Shown: one piece after another, positions 62,503 through 64,000 of the stretch
Numbering within the stretch: position 1 is the stretch's first letter
Layout: each line of letters begins with the position of its first letter
Assembly (NCBI RefSeq): GCF_014873485.1
Contig: NZ_JADBDT010000001.1
Location: forward strand, 1,674,001-1,738,000
Length of the DNA stretch: 64,000 nt
Reading direction: 5' to 3'
From: Sphingopyxis sp. OAS728
Lineage (GTDB): Bacteria; Pseudomonadota; Alphaproteobacteria; Sphingomonadales; Sphingomonadaceae
The notes under the pieces: generated by a model
The model's database searches: none
What the model saw: the letters and a program-made list of their open reading frames with translations, nothing else
Told to the model about the DNA's origin: nothing
Translations under genes and position numbers: made by a program

Positions 62503-64000
62503 GAAGATTCATCAATCCTTTCAAAAGCCGTTTTGCCCGTCGCGACGGCCTCGCGCAGCGCCTGCTTGTCAATCTTGCCGACGCTGGTCAACGGCAGAGT
62601 GTCGGCGTGCGCCCAGTATTCGGGTATCCAGAAACGTGCAACGCGGTCGTTCAGGGCGCGGCGCAGGCCCGCGAAATCGGGTCGCGCGCCGTCGGTCGTG
62701 GTGACGATGGCGAGCGGCCGCTCCTCCCAGCGCGGATCGGCGACGCCGATCACCGCGGCGAGGTCGACGCCCGCGAGGCTTGCGACATGATTCTCGAGTT
62801 CTGCCGAGGGTATCCATTCGCCGCCCGACTTGATGAGATCCTTCATCCGGTCGGTGACCTGGACATAGCCGCGTTCGTCGATCGTCCCGGCATCGCCGGT
62901 ATCGAGCCAGCCGTCGGCGGTCAGCACATCGGTGCCCGCACCGCGATGATAGCCGCGCGCGATCCACGCGCCGCGCAATTGCAACCGGCCGACGCTCTTG
63001 CCGTCCTCGGCGACGCGCTTGCCGTCATCGTCGACCAGCCGCACCGACACTCCCGCGACCGGACGCCCGCTTTTCGCGCGCAAATGGCGCGCTTCCTCGC
63101 CCGCCGCGTCAGCAGCGGGATGCGACAGGACGCAGAGCGGGCTGGTTTCGGTCATCCCCCACCCCTGGATCAGCGGCACATTCCAGCGGCGCTCGACATC
63201 GGCGATCAGCCCTTCAGAGACGGCCGAACCGCCCGCAACGATGACGCGAAAACTCCCCATATAGACCGGCTCGGCGGCATCGGCGCGCAGCAGATCGTTG
63301 AGGATTGTCGGCACAGTGGCGGTAAAGGTCGGCGCGGTGGCACGGACCATCCGGCGGATCGCCTCGGGCTGCAGGTGCGGCCCCGGCAGCACAAAATCGG
63401 CGCCTGCAAGCCACCCCGAATAGGGAAGCCCCCACGCATTGGCATGGAACATCGGCGGCATCAGGAGGATCGTGTCGCGGTCGCTCAGCGCAAACGCATT
63501 CGCCGCCATTGACGCGAGGCTGTGCAGGAATATCGTGCGGTGCGAATAGACGACGCCCTTGGGATTGCCTGTCGTTCCGGAGGTATAACAGGTTGCGGCC
63601 GCCGCCGTTTCGTCGGGCACCGGAAATTCGGCGAGCGGCGCCTGGCCGGCGATAAAATCCTCGTAGGACGTCCAGGGCTTTTCCAGTCCGATGAGTCCTG
63701 TGGTGTCACCGGTGACGATGACATGCCCCAGCGCGTCGAGCGAATTGACCTGCGGCAACACCCCGGCGAGGAGCGCGCCATCGGCGATCAGCAGCGCATC
63801 CTCGGCATCGGCCATGATGAAGCGGATCTGGTCGGGATGAAGCCGCACGTTGAGCGTGTGGAGCACCGCGCCCATCGTCGGCACCGCCAGATAGGCCTCG
63901 ATATGCGCAAAATCGTTCCAGCTGAGCGTTGCGACACGCGTGTTCGGCCCCACGCCCGCCGCCCGGAGCGCCGCGGCAAGACGGCGGGCGCGCTCGGCGG
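62499..64000 (-). CDS. Acyl-CoA synthetase (AMP-binding), 5' end outside window
   Basis: About 500 residues visible, open to the window edge, so the N-terminus lies beyond base 64000. P-loop YTSGTTGNPKGVVYSHR, ATP motif GWGMTETSP, LDTGDAGTID and the C-terminal KDLIKSGGEWIPSAELE, then VGKIDK. It activates a fatty or other organic acid with CoA. It is the first visible gene of the operon-like TetR/CoA-transferase/BVMO group. Confidence 0.93.
   Translation of the reverse strand, partial: AERARRLAAALRAAGVGPNTRVATLSWNDFAHIEAYLAVPTMGAVLHTLNVRLHPDQIRFIMADAEDALLIADGALLAGVLPQVNSLDALGHVIVTGDTTGLIGLEKPWTSYEDFIAGQAPLAEFPVPDETAAAATCYTSGTTGNPKGVVYSHRTIFLHSLASMAANAFALSDRDTILLMPPMFHANAWGLPYSGWLAGADFVLPGPHLQPEAIRRMVRATAPTFTATVPTILNDLLRADAAEPVYMGSFRVIVAGGSAVSEGLIADVERRWNVPLIQGWGMTETSPLCVLSHPAADAAGEEARHLRAKSGRPVAGVSVRLVDDDGKRVAEDGKSVGRLQLRGAWIARGYHRGAGTDVLTADGWLDTGDAGTIDERGYVQVTDRMKDLIKSGGEWIPSAELENHVASLAGVDLAAVIGVADPRWEERPLAIVTTTDGARPDFAGLRRALNDRVARFWIPEYWAHADTLPLTSVGKIDKQALREAVATGKTAFERIDESS

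Overview
The window is GC-rich, densely packed chromosomal DNA of an alphaproteobacterium. It is most likely a member of the Sphingomonadales, with a Sphingopyxis/Sphingomonas-like gene style. The main reasons are an UrcA-family protein, several TonB-dependent receptors, the alphaproteobacterial recG-sdhE-mfd neighbourhood, a GAGCTTGTCGAAG inverted repeat of the kind common in sphingomonads, and a PilZ/EAL/LytTR signalling repertoire. The taxonomic call is an inference from gene content. No marker-gene comparison was possible.

Layout. 1-2.9 kb: tail of adenine deaminase, an MreB without mreCD beside it, a PAS protein and an RNase H-like protein. 2.9-8 kb: a minus-strand operon of BlaI-type repressor, BlaR1-like M56 protease with C-terminal repeats, a secreted protein with the same repeats, and a TonB-dependent receptor, preceded by two identical BlaI-like operators. 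8-16 kb: VWA/CoxE-like protein, Amj lipid II flippase, a DUF817 fusion, an M24 peptidase/NamZ/DOMON-like operon, tyrS and a PilZ protein. 16-25.2 kb: recG, sdhE, mfd, an EAL protein, moaA, nadK and tRNA-Asn. 25.2-29.2 kb: an accessory segment behind the tRNA (decayed DNA, MFS pump, cupin dioxygenase-like protein, LysR regulator, truncated SDR, SnoaL-like protein).

29.3-42.6 kb is a locus of mostly secreted or envelope proteins. It has a minus-strand arm (aspartyl protease, two unknown exported proteins, TonB receptor, two more unknown exported proteins) and a plus-strand arm (LytS/LytTR two-component system, a 10-residue-repeat peptide, UrcA, an amber-interrupted paralogue of a minus-arm gene, a lipase-like hydrolase, and a second amber-interrupted gene). 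A shared 22-bp motif lies ahead of the first gene of each arm in equivalent orientation. 42.7-46.7 kb is a bufferin (copper-binding RiPP) cluster with two BufA precursors, one DUF692/MNIO enzyme, two BufC-type partners, DoxX and a YHS protein. 46.8-50.2 kb is a 3-hydroxybutyrate dehydrogenase / type II NADH dehydrogenase-like / patatin operon. 50.4-53.8 kb holds a cupin, a carboxymuconolactone decarboxylase-like protein, a LysR regulator, a YeeE/YedE transporter and a DUF302 protein. 54-58.5 kb holds a trimeric autotransporter adhesin and a NarX/NarL-like two-component pair, with matching 7-2-7 dyads ahead of both. 58.6-64 kb holds a Baeyer-Villiger-type monooxygenase, a CaiB/BaiF CoA-transferase, a TetR regulator and an acyl-CoA ligase (cut by the window end), with a TetR-like dyad in between.

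The best candidates for new biology are the bufferin cluster with duplicated precursor, the secreted-protein locus at 29-42.6 kb with its paired sites, structured leader and two in-frame amber codons, the M56/BlaI-controlled TonB receptor operon, and the adhesin/two-component dyads.
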